Part shown: positions 1 to 8,229 of the stretch, piece after piece
How positions within the stretch are numbered: the first letter of the stretch is position 1
How the letters are laid out: each line of letters starts with the position of its first letter
Source of the DNA: Novosphingobium sp. 17-62-19
Lineage (GTDB): Bacteria; Pseudomonadota; Alphaproteobacteria; Sphingomonadales; Sphingomonadaceae
Direction: 5' to 3'
Assembly: GCF_002256775.1 (NCBI RefSeq)
Contig: NZ_NCII01000018.1
Location: 1 to 46,604, forward strand
Length of the DNA: 46,604 nucleotides
Translations under genes and position numbers: made by a program
The notes under the pieces: generated by a model
Told to the model about the DNA's origin: nothing
Seen by the model: only the letters and a program-made list of their open reading frames with translations
The model's database searches: none

Positions 1-504
1 CATGACGACGTCGGCTGCAACCATGCGATTGAGGCTGAATTGCCGAGCCGGGCCGGTAAGAAAATCCATGAACGACACGGAATCCAGCCACTCGCTGTTG
101 TGATGCTGAGCGTGCGGACCGACAATGCGGTCGATGCAACGAACGATACCGATGCGATTGGCTTCGATCGCTTCGGCAGTAAGAACGGGCCGGGCACCGT
201 TCTTGTCCGAAGGGTCTCCGACCTTGGTGGTTGCATCGCCAACGACGACGTTGACGATGCTGGAAGCCGCAGCCTGCGAAATGCCGGCTGCGATGGCTGC
301 TGCACGGATGTGGCGAAGGACCATGAGCTGGATCAGCGAGCCCACGTGTAACGAGCTCGCTGTCAGGTCAAAGCCGATGTATGCCGGAAGCGGCCTTTCG
401 ACCATTACCTGGTCAAGGCCTGCAAGATCGGTCGCATCCTTAATGAAACCGCGCTCGGCGAGGGTGCGCAGCAACGGCGTGCGCAGGTTGTCATTCTGAA
501 ACAT
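1..504 (-). CDS. tyrS: Tyrosyl-tRNA synthetase, N-terminal part (runs off the left edge)
   Basis: The frame is open from an ATG at 504 to base 1, giving the first 168 residues. The enzyme charges tRNA-Tyr with tyrosine using ATP in the cytoplasm. Residues 42-57 read YIGFDLTASSLHVGSL, the class-I nucleotide-binding region. HVGS in place of the textbook HIGH is usual in alphaproteobacterial TyrS, as is the block TTKVGDPS at 92-99. A GGGGG Shine-Dalgarno lies 5 bases before the ATG. A terminator-like hairpin sits about 60 bases upstream in the leader. A tRNA synthetase gene among accessory genes is unusual; it could be a second copy or a replacement. The KMSKS loop and tRNA-binding C-terminus lie outside the window, so completeness cannot be judged. 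Confidence 0.93.
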   Translation of the reverse strand, partial: MFQNDNLRTPLLRTLAERGFIKDATDLAGLDQVMVERPLPAYIGFDLTASSLHVGSLIQLMVLRHIRAAAIAAGISQAAASSIVNVVVGDATTKVGDPSDKNGARPVLTAEAIEANRIGIVRCIDRIVGPHAQHHNSEWLDSVSFMDFLTGPARQFSLNRMVAADVVM

Positions 505-559
505 GATTTCCCCCGAGAAGAGATGGCCATTTCGACCCAAACGCTTTGCGCAGCAACAG

Positions 560-600
560 AAAAACGCACGTTGCTCAAGCCTGTCGGCGAGCAACGTGCG
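560..600 (-). terminator. Hairpin plus U-tract in the tyrS leader (possible attenuator)
   Basis: Bases 565-576 and 589-600 form a perfect 12-bp inverted repeat (CGCACGTTGCTC / GAGCAACGTGCG) with a 12-base loop. Read on the minus strand it is followed directly by five Ts (564-560), the layout of an intrinsic terminator. It points towards tyrS, whose ATG is 56 bases further on. No minus-strand gene lies immediately upstream to be terminated, so attenuation of tyrS is the simplest reading. Confidence 0.6.
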
Positions 601-781
601 GCGGTGGGCGGAGGTTACGTCCGCTCTGCGACTATGCCATCAACGGCGGCAGCTGTCCTGTCTTTCGCCGAACGTGCTGACGACAGCGTCAACGATGCGC
701 TTGCGCCAGTCCGAGCATTGGGCGCAAGCTGGTGTACGGCCTCATCTCTTCCGGGAAGCGAGCACTGAAGATCTCAAGTCC

Positions 782-1729
782 ATGGCAGCCGGACGGATGT
801 ATGAGCTGGCTGGCGAGACTGGCAGCCTTGTCGAGGCCTCGGTGACTGCTGCCATGGCCCCCGGATCACCCCATCTTGAGCACAGCCTGGTCAGCGCATC
901 GGCCTACCGGGCGCAGGGGACTGATCTGCCAAAGGGGCGTGAGCAAGTCGAGCTTGTCGATGCCAGCCGGTTCGGGCCGAAGCCCGCAGGACCGGATCAT
1001 GAGGTAATGGGCGGCATCGCCGATCGCATGGTGCTCGCACAGAAAGCTGCAGCCGTCGGTCACCGCGATGCTCGCGGATTGTTTGATCCGACGCCGGGCC
1101 GCAATCCATTCGAAGTTGGCCAGATGCACGTCGAGCGGGCCAACCGTGCAACCTATGGCCTGGAGAGCTCGGAGTTCAGCCGCCGGGTTCAGCTCGCATC
1201 GCGCACCATGATTGCGATGGATGGACTTGCTGCCGATCCGAACAGGGCGAACAGGCTGAAGATGGCCGCGGCGCGGCTACTGGCGTCTGGAATGAACAGC
1301 CAGGGCGATGCCAAGGCCGATGTGCGCACGTTGATGGCAGATGTCTACCTGCAGCGCACAGCCGAGGATCTGCTTGCCGGGAAGGACAGCGGGGCGAAGG
1401 ATCGTCTTGAGGCCCTGGTGTCCGGCACGCCGTCCGGCCGCGATGCCGTAAGGCTGACCACGCTTCCGTCTGAGCGGTCTGAAACGCAGGCGATCGCTGA
1501 AGGGCGATTCCACGACGTATCGGATGCTCGCGGGCTGGCATCAGGGCTTCGTCATTCGACCTGGCGGGCTGAGATGGTGGGATCCTCGATGATCGATCGG
1601 GCGATCCGTCAGGAAATGCTGGTCATGGCCAAGCCCATTCAGGCCGTCTCGGTTGCCAAGGGACCTGTCGGGGCCGGCTTGTCCTCGGCGCATCTGGCGA
1701 TGGCAGGCCGCAGCGGTCACGGCCGCTAA
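782..1729 (+). CDS. Hypothetical protein, divergent from tyrS
   Basis: No family is recognised. The 315-residue product is helical in character and rich in Ala, Arg and Gly, with no signal peptide, membrane segment or zinc motif. The start is uncertain. Coding character extends upstream of the ATG at 782 (the frame reads ASTEDLKSM), and another in-frame ATG lies at 695; neither has a good Shine-Dalgarno. A neighbouring frame is open from 523 to 768, so a frameshift joining the two cannot be excluded. The 3' end is firm: the stop at 1727-1729 is followed 40 bases later by the CAP gene on the same strand. Confidence 0.6.
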   Translation: MAAGRMYELAGETGSLVEASVTAAMAPGSPHLEHSLVSASAYRAQGTDLPKGREQVELVDASRFGPKPAGPDHEVMGGIADRMVLAQKAAAVGHRDARGLFDPTPGRNPFEVGQMHVERANRATYGLESSEFSRRVQLASRTMIAMDGLAADPNRANRLKMAAARLLASGMNSQGDAKADVRTLMADVYLQRTAEDLLAGKDSGAKDRLEALVSGTPSGRDAVRLTTLPSERSETQAIAEGRFHDVSDARGLASGLRHSTWRAEMVGSSMIDRAIRQEMLVMAKPIQAVSVAKGPVGAGLSSAHLAMAGRSGHGR

Positions 1730-1769
1730 GACCTGCCTGCAGAATTCGATTTTTCGGGGAATCAATGTC

Positions 1770-2273
1770 GTGTTGAAGCTGGCCGTGTTGGCGCCGTTCG
1801 TAATTGCCGTGAGCGCTGGAAGTGCAGCTGCCAATTCAGCTTCATGGCAGGCAGAAATCCTGGCTGCGCATAACGAGGAGCGTGCGCTTGTCGGATCGCC
1901 GCCGTTGGTCTGGAGCGAGAAGCTTGCGGCAGATGCTGCAGCATATGCGCAGGAGCTCGCTGATTCTGGAGCGTTCGACCACGATCCGGGCAATGAATCC
2001 CAGGGCGAAAATTTATGGATGGGAACGCGCAGGGCCTATTCAGCCCGAGAGATGGTTGGAAGCTGGGCGGAAGAAAAGGCAGCTGCCATGCGCGATCGCA
2101 GGTGGTGGGCAGCGCTTGATGAAACGGGCCACTTTACACAGCTCGTATGGAGCACGACGCGTACGGTAGGTTGCGCGCTTGTCTCGAACAGATCTGATGA
2201 CGTGTTGGTGTGCCGGTATTATCCGGCCGGCAATGTCATCGGGCAGAGCCCGTATTCTGGTCGCTCGCGCTGA
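1770..2273 (+). CDS. Secreted CAP (SCP/PR-1) domain protein
   Basis: The start is a GTG at 1770, with GGGGA (1756-1760) nine bases upstream; it gives a textbook signal peptide (MLKLAVLAPFVIAVSAGSAAA, residues 1-21). The mature protein is a single CAP domain of about 145 residues. Visible hallmarks are the AAHNEER helix (His34), GENLWMG (79-85) and the CAP signature HFTQLVW (His121). Cys144-type and Cys-Arg-Tyr residues near the C-terminus fit the fold. Bacterial CAP proteins act outside the cytoplasm; proposed roles include lipid or wall binding and proteolysis, so no specific activity is claimed. It converges directly on the SGNH-like gene, with adjacent stop codons at 2273/2274. Confidence 0.9.
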   Translation: MLKLAVLAPFVIAVSAGSAAANSASWQAEILAAHNEERALVGSPPLVWSEKLAADAAAYAQELADSGAFDHDPGNESQGENLWMGTRRAYSAREMVGSWAEEKAAAMRDRRWWAALDETGHFTQLVWSTTRTVGCALVSNRSDDVLVCRYYPAGNVIGQSPYSGRSR

Positions 2274-2762
2274 CTATTTGACGATCATCGCTGCCAGCGA
2301 ACTGAAATCCATCGGATGGAGGCCATCGGCTGTTGGCCAGAAGGCAAGGTCAACAACCAGGCCGCCCGTTTCGCCGGCGTTGCGGCTTACTGCAGCGGCG
2401 GCGGTGCGGTCGTAGGGCAGTACCCAAACGACCTTCCCGGACCTGATCTGGGAGCGCAGGACGCGAAGTTCATCCTCGAGGTAGGGATATTTGGGTTGGG
2501 TCGATCCTGCGGCCACAAATGCCACTGCATAGCGCTGCAAGGGGACCATGCGGATCAGCTGCGATGCCGTAGCCTTCCTGGTCACGACGACATCGCAGCG
2601 TTTGCCCTGTTGTGCCAGTGCGGTTGCCAGACCGGACGCCACGCTGTCTCCGATCACGAGGCAGTCAGGCTTTGCCGGAGCGCTGGTGCCGGGCAGGTTG
2701 ACCTGGGCATGGGCAGCTATTGGAGCCAAGGCTGCGACAGCGAGGAGCAGGCGGAAAATCAC
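2274..2762 (-). CDS. Periplasmic SGNH/GDSL-like protein
   Basis: This 162-residue protein starts at a GTG (2762) whose GTGA overlaps the stop of the preceding gene, which fixes the start by translational coupling. Residues 1-19 are a signal peptide ending AHA. The mature part opens with CLVIGDSVASG: Ser40 sits in a GDS motif typical of SGNH hydrolases. Near the end, DGLHP (Asp146, His149) matches the DxxH catalytic pair. These residues suggest an extracytoplasmic esterase or a related cell-envelope carbohydrate enzyme. The Gly and Asn blocks of the family are not obvious, so the substrate is unknown. It forms an operon with the small membrane protein upstream. Confidence 0.65.
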   Translation of the reverse strand: MIFRLLLAVAALAPIAAHAQVNLPGTSAPAKPDCLVIGDSVASGLATALAQQGKRCDVVVTRKATASQLIRMVPLQRYAVAFVAAGSTQPKYPYLEDELRVLRSQIRSGKVVWVLPYDRTAAAAVSRNAGETGGLVVDLAFWPTADGLHPMDFSSLAAMIVK

Positions 2763-3046
2763 GGTTGGCCGACCTTGGATTCGTTGTCGATCACTACTCC
2801 GCCATTGCTGAAGTAGATCGTCTTGCCGTCGCGTTTTATGGCCCACACCCGGGCACCGTCGTCAGCGTGAGCGATCTCGACGACTTCACCGTGTCCAAGC
2901 GCGGTTTCGATACGATGTTCGCGCTTTGCAGCTCCTTCAGGCCAGTTCATGCACAAGATAGCGGCCAGGATGCTGGTGGCAGTTGCAGCCACGATCACGG
3001 GCTTGGTCGTGGCGAACTGCTCGAAGGCGCCAATTTGCTTAGTCAT
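2759..3046 (-). CDS. Small membrane-anchored protein
   Basis: A 95-residue protein starting at the ATG at 3046 with GGA eight bases upstream. Residues about 16-34 form one hydrophobic segment (PVIVAATATSILAAILCMNW); the rest is a charged soluble tail of about 60 residues containing RVWAIKRDGKTIYFSNGG, a beta-rich stretch. It looks like a membrane-tethered periplasmic domain. Its TGA overlaps the GTG start of the SGNH-like gene, so the two are probably made together. A 7-12-7 inverted repeat lies 61 bases upstream of the start and may be an operator. No family was recognised. Confidence 0.7.
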   Translation of the reverse strand: MTKQIGAFEQFATTKPVIVAATATSILAAILCMNWPEGAAKREHRIETALGHGEVVEIAHADDGARVWAIKRDGKTIYFSNGGVVIDNESKVGQP

Positions 3047-3106
3047 TTCCAATGTCCATAGCCGTCTCGACTTAGAGCGGCTTTCAGGCTGACCAGATGG
3101 TCGCAA

Positions 3107-3132
3107 CGGACATTTTAGCCAGAGTATGTCCG
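3107..3132. repeat. Perfect inverted repeat CGGACAT-N12-ATGTCCG
   Basis: Two 7-bp arms (3107-3113 and 3126-3132) are perfectly complementary with a 12-base spacer, centred about 75 bases upstream of the small membrane-protein start. The spacing suits a dimeric repressor operator better than a terminator. The 255 bases between 3047 and 3302 contain nothing else recognisable. Confidence 0.5.
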
Positions 3133-3302
3133 AGCGTCGAGTGCGTATGTGCGAATTGGTGACAAGCGCCAGTCGTTCGGCGATACACCAGATCAAAGGG
3201 GTTGGGGGTGCTACCCATTTCCGCCCATAAAGCATGAAAGACGTCAAAGCGGCTTCAAACGACTGCTGAAGGCACGTTCTTGGATCTGGCGAGCCTGGCT
3301 TA

Positions 3303-4787
3303 TCAGGACTTGAGCGTCGGGAGATGGTCCGGAAGATAGCCCACGACGATCTTCTGGGTTCGACGATCAAAGGTGTAGTAGATGCGCAGCAGCCGAGGGT
3401 CGCCAAAGCCACTGGATTGCGAGGCCAGGTGACGATCCAGAAGGAGTCTGCGCCCATCATAATTGATGACGTAAGCATCGCCTGTGCGTCCAGCCAAGCG
3501 TTCGGCATTTGTGAACGTGTCGCGCAGATGGAGTTCAAACAGGCTTTGCTCAAAAGCGGCGTGGGTGACGTTTCGATCCTTGCCCGAGTAGCAGGCGAGC
3601 TTTTGCTCAGCCAACAGGCGAAGTGATGCCGCAATGCGCTCGGGATTGGGGTGATTGGACTTGTTCAATGCCCGTTCGGCACGAGGCATGACGAAGATGC
3701 TCGAGGCATAATGGGCTTCGATCCACGGAACGATATCCTCGCAGTGCGCAGGCAATTCATGCTTTGCCGGCACAGGCCGCAGCTTTATTGCGGGTAATTC
3801 TGGCGCCGGTACAAGCAGGCTTTCTTGCTGGGCAGAGCTGTTGCCACAAACGTCCGCATTGGCTTGGGGTGCCAATTCGGGATCAGTCTGTCGCTTGGCA
3901 GAGCCGTTGAAGATTCTGTCCGCGTGTTCCAGCCAGAGGAGGTGATACTCCTGTGCCTCTTCGGCAAGGTTTTCGTGTTTGGCCTCTATTGGCATCGAAC
4001 TGCGCCAGATATCCAGTACGCGCTTGGATACCGGCGCTAAGGTGACCTCGTCCTCATCGAAACGATATGGCTTGTTCGCGTGGAAAAATTCCTGGATGTC
4101 GTTTTCAAACGTGAATTCGTCAGACAGAAGAAAGGGGGTGGCGTTACCCCAAGCGTCAATTGCGATTAGTTCGTCACGCCTGATCGGCCCATCCTTAAGT
4201 TCGTTGAAGAGGTATGAATCTGCAATCATCGGGCCGAACAGCTCGAGAAATTTCTGACGAAGCTTTACAATACCGGCATTCTTGGGGCTGATCCCTGATC
4301 CTCTTCGAATGAAGACGGGGCAGGACCGGTCTTGATCCTGAATGTAATGCCGGATGATCTCGGTCTTCGGCATATCGGTTGCGCAAATCTCTTCGAGAAT
4401 GTCACTGTCGCGGAAGCGAAGCGGAACGTAATCGAAGGCAAGAGCTCGCAGCGTCATAAGTGCCAGCAGGCTGGTCGTTGACACGTTGTAGAGGTCAAGG
4501 GTCAGCAAGTATGCTGCATCAGGGCCATTCTTGACGGTGCTCATGCCAAACATGGCACCTATGCTGCCCCTGTCATCAAGCACCAGCACATGGGAGTCTG
4601 ACGGCAGCACCGTGCTCTCAATGGTGGTGCTGGCTGCAAAGAATATTTCGGAGGTATCCGGGCGCTTTTGCACCAGAACCCACTCCTGAAAAACGGCCTT
4701 TCGGTGCAGGCATTCGATGACGGTATTGGTGACAGCATCATCCAGATTGAAGTCATCAGCCAGACCGAGGGATTTGAAGCCGTACAT
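3303..4787 (-). CDS. Hypothetical protein, 494 residues
   Basis: A long frame with good coding character from the ATG at 4787 to the TGA at 3303. No family is recognised. Residues about 1-260 look like one globular domain with several hydrophobic strands (for example SHVLVLDDRGSIGAMFGM). A low-complexity Ala/Pro/Gln linker follows at about 310-345. A C-terminal domain of about 140 residues ends YYTFDRRTQKIVVGYLPDHLP. There is no signal peptide or membrane helix, so it is probably cytoplasmic. The start is supported only by an A-rich leader. It stands alone between an upstream stem-loop (4901-4930) and a 255-base gap. Confidence 0.8.
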   Translation of the reverse strand: MYGFKSLGLADDFNLDDAVTNTVIECLHRKAVFQEWVLVQKRPDTSEIFFAASTTIESTVLPSDSHVLVLDDRGSIGAMFGMSTVKNGPDAAYLLTLDLYNVSTTSLLALMTLRALAFDYVPLRFRDSDILEEICATDMPKTEIIRHYIQDQDRSCPVFIRRGSGISPKNAGIVKLRQKFLELFGPMIADSYLFNELKDGPIRRDELIAIDAWGNATPFLLSDEFTFENDIQEFFHANKPYRFDEDEVTLAPVSKRVLDIWRSSMPIEAKHENLAEEAQEYHLLWLEHADRIFNGSAKRQTDPELAPQANADVCGNSSAQQESLLVPAPELPAIKLRPVPAKHELPAHCEDIVPWIEAHYASSIFVMPRAERALNKSNHPNPERIAASLRLLAEQKLACYSGKDRNVTHAAFEQSLFELHLRDTFTNAERLAGRTGDAYVINYDGRRLLLDRHLASQSSGFGDPRLLRIYYTFDRRTQKIVVGYLPDHLPTLKS

Positions 4788-4900
4788 CTTTTTTGTTTCG
4801 CCTTAACTGGGCAGCATACCGGGCGAGATCACGACGCATGGGACGTGCTCGTCGGGTATGCTGTCAGATAACATTGATGATCGATTGAAGGTAGCAAGTT

Positions 4901-4930
4901 GATGGAGGCCAGCCGGAACGGGCCTCCATC
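4901..4930 (-). terminator. Stem-loop after the C5 methyltransferase gene
   Basis: GATGGAGGCC (4901-4910) and GGCCTCCATC (4921-4930) form a perfect 10-bp stem with a 10-base loop, beginning 3 bases after the methyltransferase stop. No clear T-run follows, so it may be a weak terminator or an mRNA-stabilising stem. Confidence 0.55.
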
Positions 4931-4933
4931 ACG

Positions 4934-6387
4934 TCATGCTGCTGCGAAGAGGGGAAGATCCTCGACGGGCAGGATCGCCGGCAACCGTGCAACGCCGCGA
5001 GGGGCTTCCCGTCCGTCGTGCCATGCTCGCAGGGCACCGCCCATGCGCTCGCCTAAAGCCACGAATGGCGCGTAGAGGACCGACTGGCCGAGCATTTCGT
5101 GGGCCCTGGTCACGGACAGGCCTGCCACGAGCTTTTCGGGGATACCTTTGACGCGCGCGTGCTCTACCGGAGTGAGCTGGCGCAGCAGACCGGCCTGGGT
5201 AGGGTGCTGAACCTTCGGATCGGTCGACCTGACTTTGGCATAAGCGCGCGTCACCGTTGCGATCGAGGTCGCGTCCGGACCAAAGGTCTGCATCCTGAAG
5301 CCCTTGCCAGCGGCGATGTCACGCTCTTCCTTTGCCCTGAGACCAGCCATCGTCGACCAGCGCGCATCGTCGGTAGCGATGTCTTCGAGAATGTCGCCCA
5401 GGACAGGTTCCGGCGGCGCGAGCGGTGCCAAGGTGTCAAGGTGGACGTCAACGCCGGGTGTAGTGGCCACCAGGGCCATACGCGGCGATGTTCAAGGCAC
5501 CCATAATCCTCGCCCGACAGAACCGTCGAGCGCACGTCGTAGCCCCACTCGGTCAATTGATTGCTCAAAATCGCGAAAGATGCTGATTGCATGTATTGGA
5601 CGACGTTCTCGACGACGACCACGGCTGGGTTGCAGGCGGCGACGATCGCCAGGAAGCCTGCAACGAGGTGGCCGGCAACCGGATCATGTTCCGGCATCGC
5701 GAGGCCTTTCTTGGCCCTTCCTGCGACCGAATGTGCGGTACAGGGGATGCCTGCCTCGATGATGTCGATCTGAGGGAGGCTGGCAAGCAGCTGGGGATCG
5801 AAGGCGACTTCCTGCATTGGGGCGGCGATGGCGACGGTATCAGCTGCCCAGACCGGGTTGGCTTGCTGTGAATGGTCCTGGTAGCCTTGATCAATCTCAA
5901 CAGAGAATGCGAGTGTGCTTTCCAGCCCGGCATTCTGCAGGCCCTCGTGCATGGCGAGCGCCAGGACACCAAGGCCTGTGGAGACAGATCCGACGCGCAG
6001 AGGATCGCCTTTTGCAAGGCGGTGGCGGAGCCGCATGGAGCGCTCAAGCTTGCGGCGATCAGATGCGGCTGGTGAAATGCGGATGAAGCCGCACTCGAAG
6101 CGAATGGCCAGCTGCTCGAGACCGTCGAACACGGATAGCGCCTTGACGCTGGCGATTTCGACCACCGGCGAGACAGCCTCGCCCTTGGCGCGCCGGCTGA
6201 CGATGCGCTCACCTTGCGGATCCAGCCGCAACAGGATGCTCTGGTCCGCTTCGTCGATTTCCAGCCGATAGCGGGTGCTTGGCTGAAACCCTGCGCGATC
6301 GAGGCGAGACCCTTCAATCCATACGCGCGGACTGCCATTGGTGCGCGTACCGATGGTGGTCATCGTTACGCCTAGTGGTTCGTTCAA
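4934..6387 (-). pseudogene. DNA (cytosine-5) methyltransferase split by a frameshift
   Basis: The start is a TTG at 6387, seven bases after AGGAG. The first frame carries an N-terminal beta-rich domain (about residues 1-110), a motif-I-like block (VGSVSTGLG, 132-140), the catalytic motif IV IPCTAHS (Cys216) and motif VI ENV (260-262), and reaches motif VIII (GCLEHRR). At about 5479 the reading frame changes. The next frame continues MALVATTPGV and supplies motif IX (LTPVEHARVKGIP) and motif X (LGQSVLYAPF), ending at 4934. A single missing base at CGCCGCGTATGG restores one 484-residue enzyme. It could be an inactivating mutation, a sequence error or, less likely, recoding. The enzyme would methylate C5 of cytosine in DNA. 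Confidence 0.85.
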
Positions 6388-6518
6388 TTTTCGTCTCCTG
6401 CGCAGCTCTGCTGGCTGGCACCTCCATTGCTATCTCCATCTGTTTCTATTTCTGGACACCAAATGCCAGTTGACGTCCGTACGATAAGCACACCACAATG
6501 CTTATTGGGGGGAATGCT

Positions 6519-7436
6519 ATGATGCGTGATTTTGAAATTGTGGCTGCATCTGCGGAGGGTCTTCGAGCTGACGCTTTGAAAAGCTGTCGAAAGATCACGA
6601 GCGCACGTGAAATTCCGACATTTGGACGAGAGTATCCGATTGGCCTTGTCAATGCAGGCAACGCTAATCTTGCTGAGTTGCAGTCATATGGGGTTTTCCG
6701 CACGCGGTATGGCTTGAAGGTCGCTGCGAAGGACCCTTTTGCATTTGCCCCTCTCGAAGCATATTTGCCGGTCATTGCGAAGCAGTACGTGAAGCCATTT
6801 ATTGTGGATGTGCCGATCACTGTGTCACCAGCATCCAGGCTCGACAGCATCCTGACAGCGGAAAGCTGGCGAGCGATCAATGAAATGAAGATTCGAACCT
6901 CTGGCGCCTGTAATTGGTGCGGATCGTCTTTCGATCTTCAGGCAAGGGAATGCTGGGATTATCAATATGCTGAAAATTACAACAGAGTCGGGCAGGAGAT
7001 TGAAGATATTCAACTCATCACTGGACTTTTGACACTTTGCAAGGCCTGCTACGCGGCAAGCAACGTGGATATATCTAGTTCATATCGAGATTCTGCACCT
7101 CGGCATCTTGACCGTCTTTATCAGATCTTCCGCGTCAGGACTGATGAGGAGCGCTTGCTGTACCAGAAGATTGTTCTCTTCCTCCGCTCCTATCGGACAT
7201 TCATTGATGGTCGTGGAGGGAATAATGGGCTTTATCGCACCTGGGCGATTGATCTCTCACGATTAGCATCATTCTGTGAGGACCGTCGCTTGCCGCTTAC
7301 GCTCAAGCGCACTCTCAAACGTGAGGAGGGGGCAACATTTCATGGCAGGATCGGGAAAGGCACCTCGAGAGTGACTATCCTTGGAGTATCGATCCTGCCC
7401 ACCTCAAGTGGATTTGAACTGCGGCGGTTAAGCTAG
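6519..7436 (+). CDS. AT-rich orphan protein with an HNH-like zinc centre
   Basis: A 305-residue product. GGGGGGA (6507-6513) sits before two adjacent ATGs (6519 and 6522); 6519 is used here. Residues 131-134 (CNWC) and 174-177 (CKAC) form two Cys pairs, and between them lies WDY followed by QLITGLLTLC. This resembles the region of HNH nucleases that reads WEY...Q.L.GL..LC..CH, but the HNH histidines are not in place (ECWDY and CKACY), so it may be a degenerate or non-catalytic zinc domain. Codon use is much more AT-rich than in its neighbours, a sign of recent transfer. Its stop overlaps that of the convergent N6-methylase gene in the sequence CTAG (7433-7436). Confidence 0.75.
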   Translation: MMRDFEIVAASAEGLRADALKSCRKITSAREIPTFGREYPIGLVNAGNANLAELQSYGVFRTRYGLKVAAKDPFAFAPLEAYLPVIAKQYVKPFIVDVPITVSPASRLDSILTAESWRAINEMKIRTSGACNWCGSSFDLQARECWDYQYAENYNRVGQEIEDIQLITGLLTLCKACYAASNVDISSSYRDSAPRHLDRLYQIFRVRTDEERLLYQKIVLFLRSYRTFIDGRGGNNGLYRTWAIDLSRLASFCEDRRLPLTLKRTLKREEGATFHGRIGKGTSRVTILGVSILPTSSGFELRRLS

Positions 7437-8047
7437 GCTGCTTTGTTGCCAGGCAGCAGGGCGACGGTGCCCTTGGCGGCATGCTTGGCCACCTGCATGG
7501 CGTAGTGCACGTTCATGATGCCGTAGTCCCATTTGTTGCTGCTTCCTGGGTGCAAGGCATCGGCCTCGCCCATCGCTACAACCATGCCACCAGCACCGCA
7601 GCTCGGCTCATGGGCCGAGACGTAGCCTTTTTCGGCGATGGCATTGTCGATCACGTCCCGGCTGAACGTCATCCGGGCCATCATGATCGAAACATTGTAT
7701 GGTGTGAAGAACTGACCACGCCACTTATTGTTGGCAAAGAGGGCATGGTAGAGTTGACCAATGTGATCACCGGGGCTCTCCTGCGATGCCATCGTGATCA
7801 GCCCGAGGCATTCGGTGAAGACTTCGATGCCGTCGCGTCCATAGCGCTCGACAAGGGCCATGTATTCGGCTTCGCGTCTATCCCAGGCTTCTCCACGAGG
7901 CTCGAAGCTATTGCGCAGAGCCAGCACCCACGTGTGGAACATGTCCTTGACCGCAGTGGTGGCATCGTGGCGATACGCGACGTGCGCGGCGAAATCCTTG
8001 GTCGCCTTTGCCACTAGCTTGTCATTAGGGGTAAATGCGCGTCCCAT
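7433..8047 (-). CDS. Short N6-adenine methyltransferase-like protein (probably truncated)
   Basis: A 204-residue protein starting at the ATG at 8047, with a purine-rich GAGGAAAAGG just upstream. GQFFTPYNVSIMMARM and EPSCGAGGMV match the N-terminal boundary motif and the SAM-binding motif I of the type I M-subunit-like N6_Mtase family. The catalytic (N/D)PP(Y/F) motif, expected 60-80 residues further on, is absent: the protein ends LLPGNKAA right where the AT-rich gene begins. It is therefore probably catalytically dead or truncated, perhaps by insertion of that gene. It is divergent from the LexA-like gene. Confidence 0.75.
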   Translation of the reverse strand: MGRAFTPNDKLVAKATKDFAAHVAYRHDATTAVKDMFHTWVLALRNSFEPRGEAWDRREAEYMALVERYGRDGIEVFTECLGLITMASQESPGDHIGQLYHALFANNKWRGQFFTPYNVSIMMARMTFSRDVIDNAIAEKGYVSAHEPSCGAGGMVVAMGEADALHPGSSNKWDYGIMNVHYAMQVAKHAAKGTVALLPGNKAA

Positions 8048-8229
8048 GCCTTTTCCTCTTCCTCGCGAGAAATCGGCACGGCTTTCGCGCTACATTTTCC
8101 AACGTCCGGTCGTTTGTCGCTGAGAAGGCACATATGGCGGATAAGTGTTGGCGATCTCCCAAACTGCGCATAGAAGGCCCAAGACAGGCGCGACCGCAGC
8201 GACCTTCCCCAATTTTGGATCCATTGAGC

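Noticed and set aside
523-768. 81-residue plus-strand frame with a purine-rich leader
   Set aside because: It contains the tyrS leader terminator hairpin and starts 18 bases from the divergent tyrS start; kept only as a possible frameshifted 5' part of the 782-1729 gene.
2759-3634. 291-residue minus-strand frame
   Set aside because: Only the last 95 residues (from the ATG at 3046) are protein-like; the rest is out-of-frame overlap with the 3303-4787 gene.
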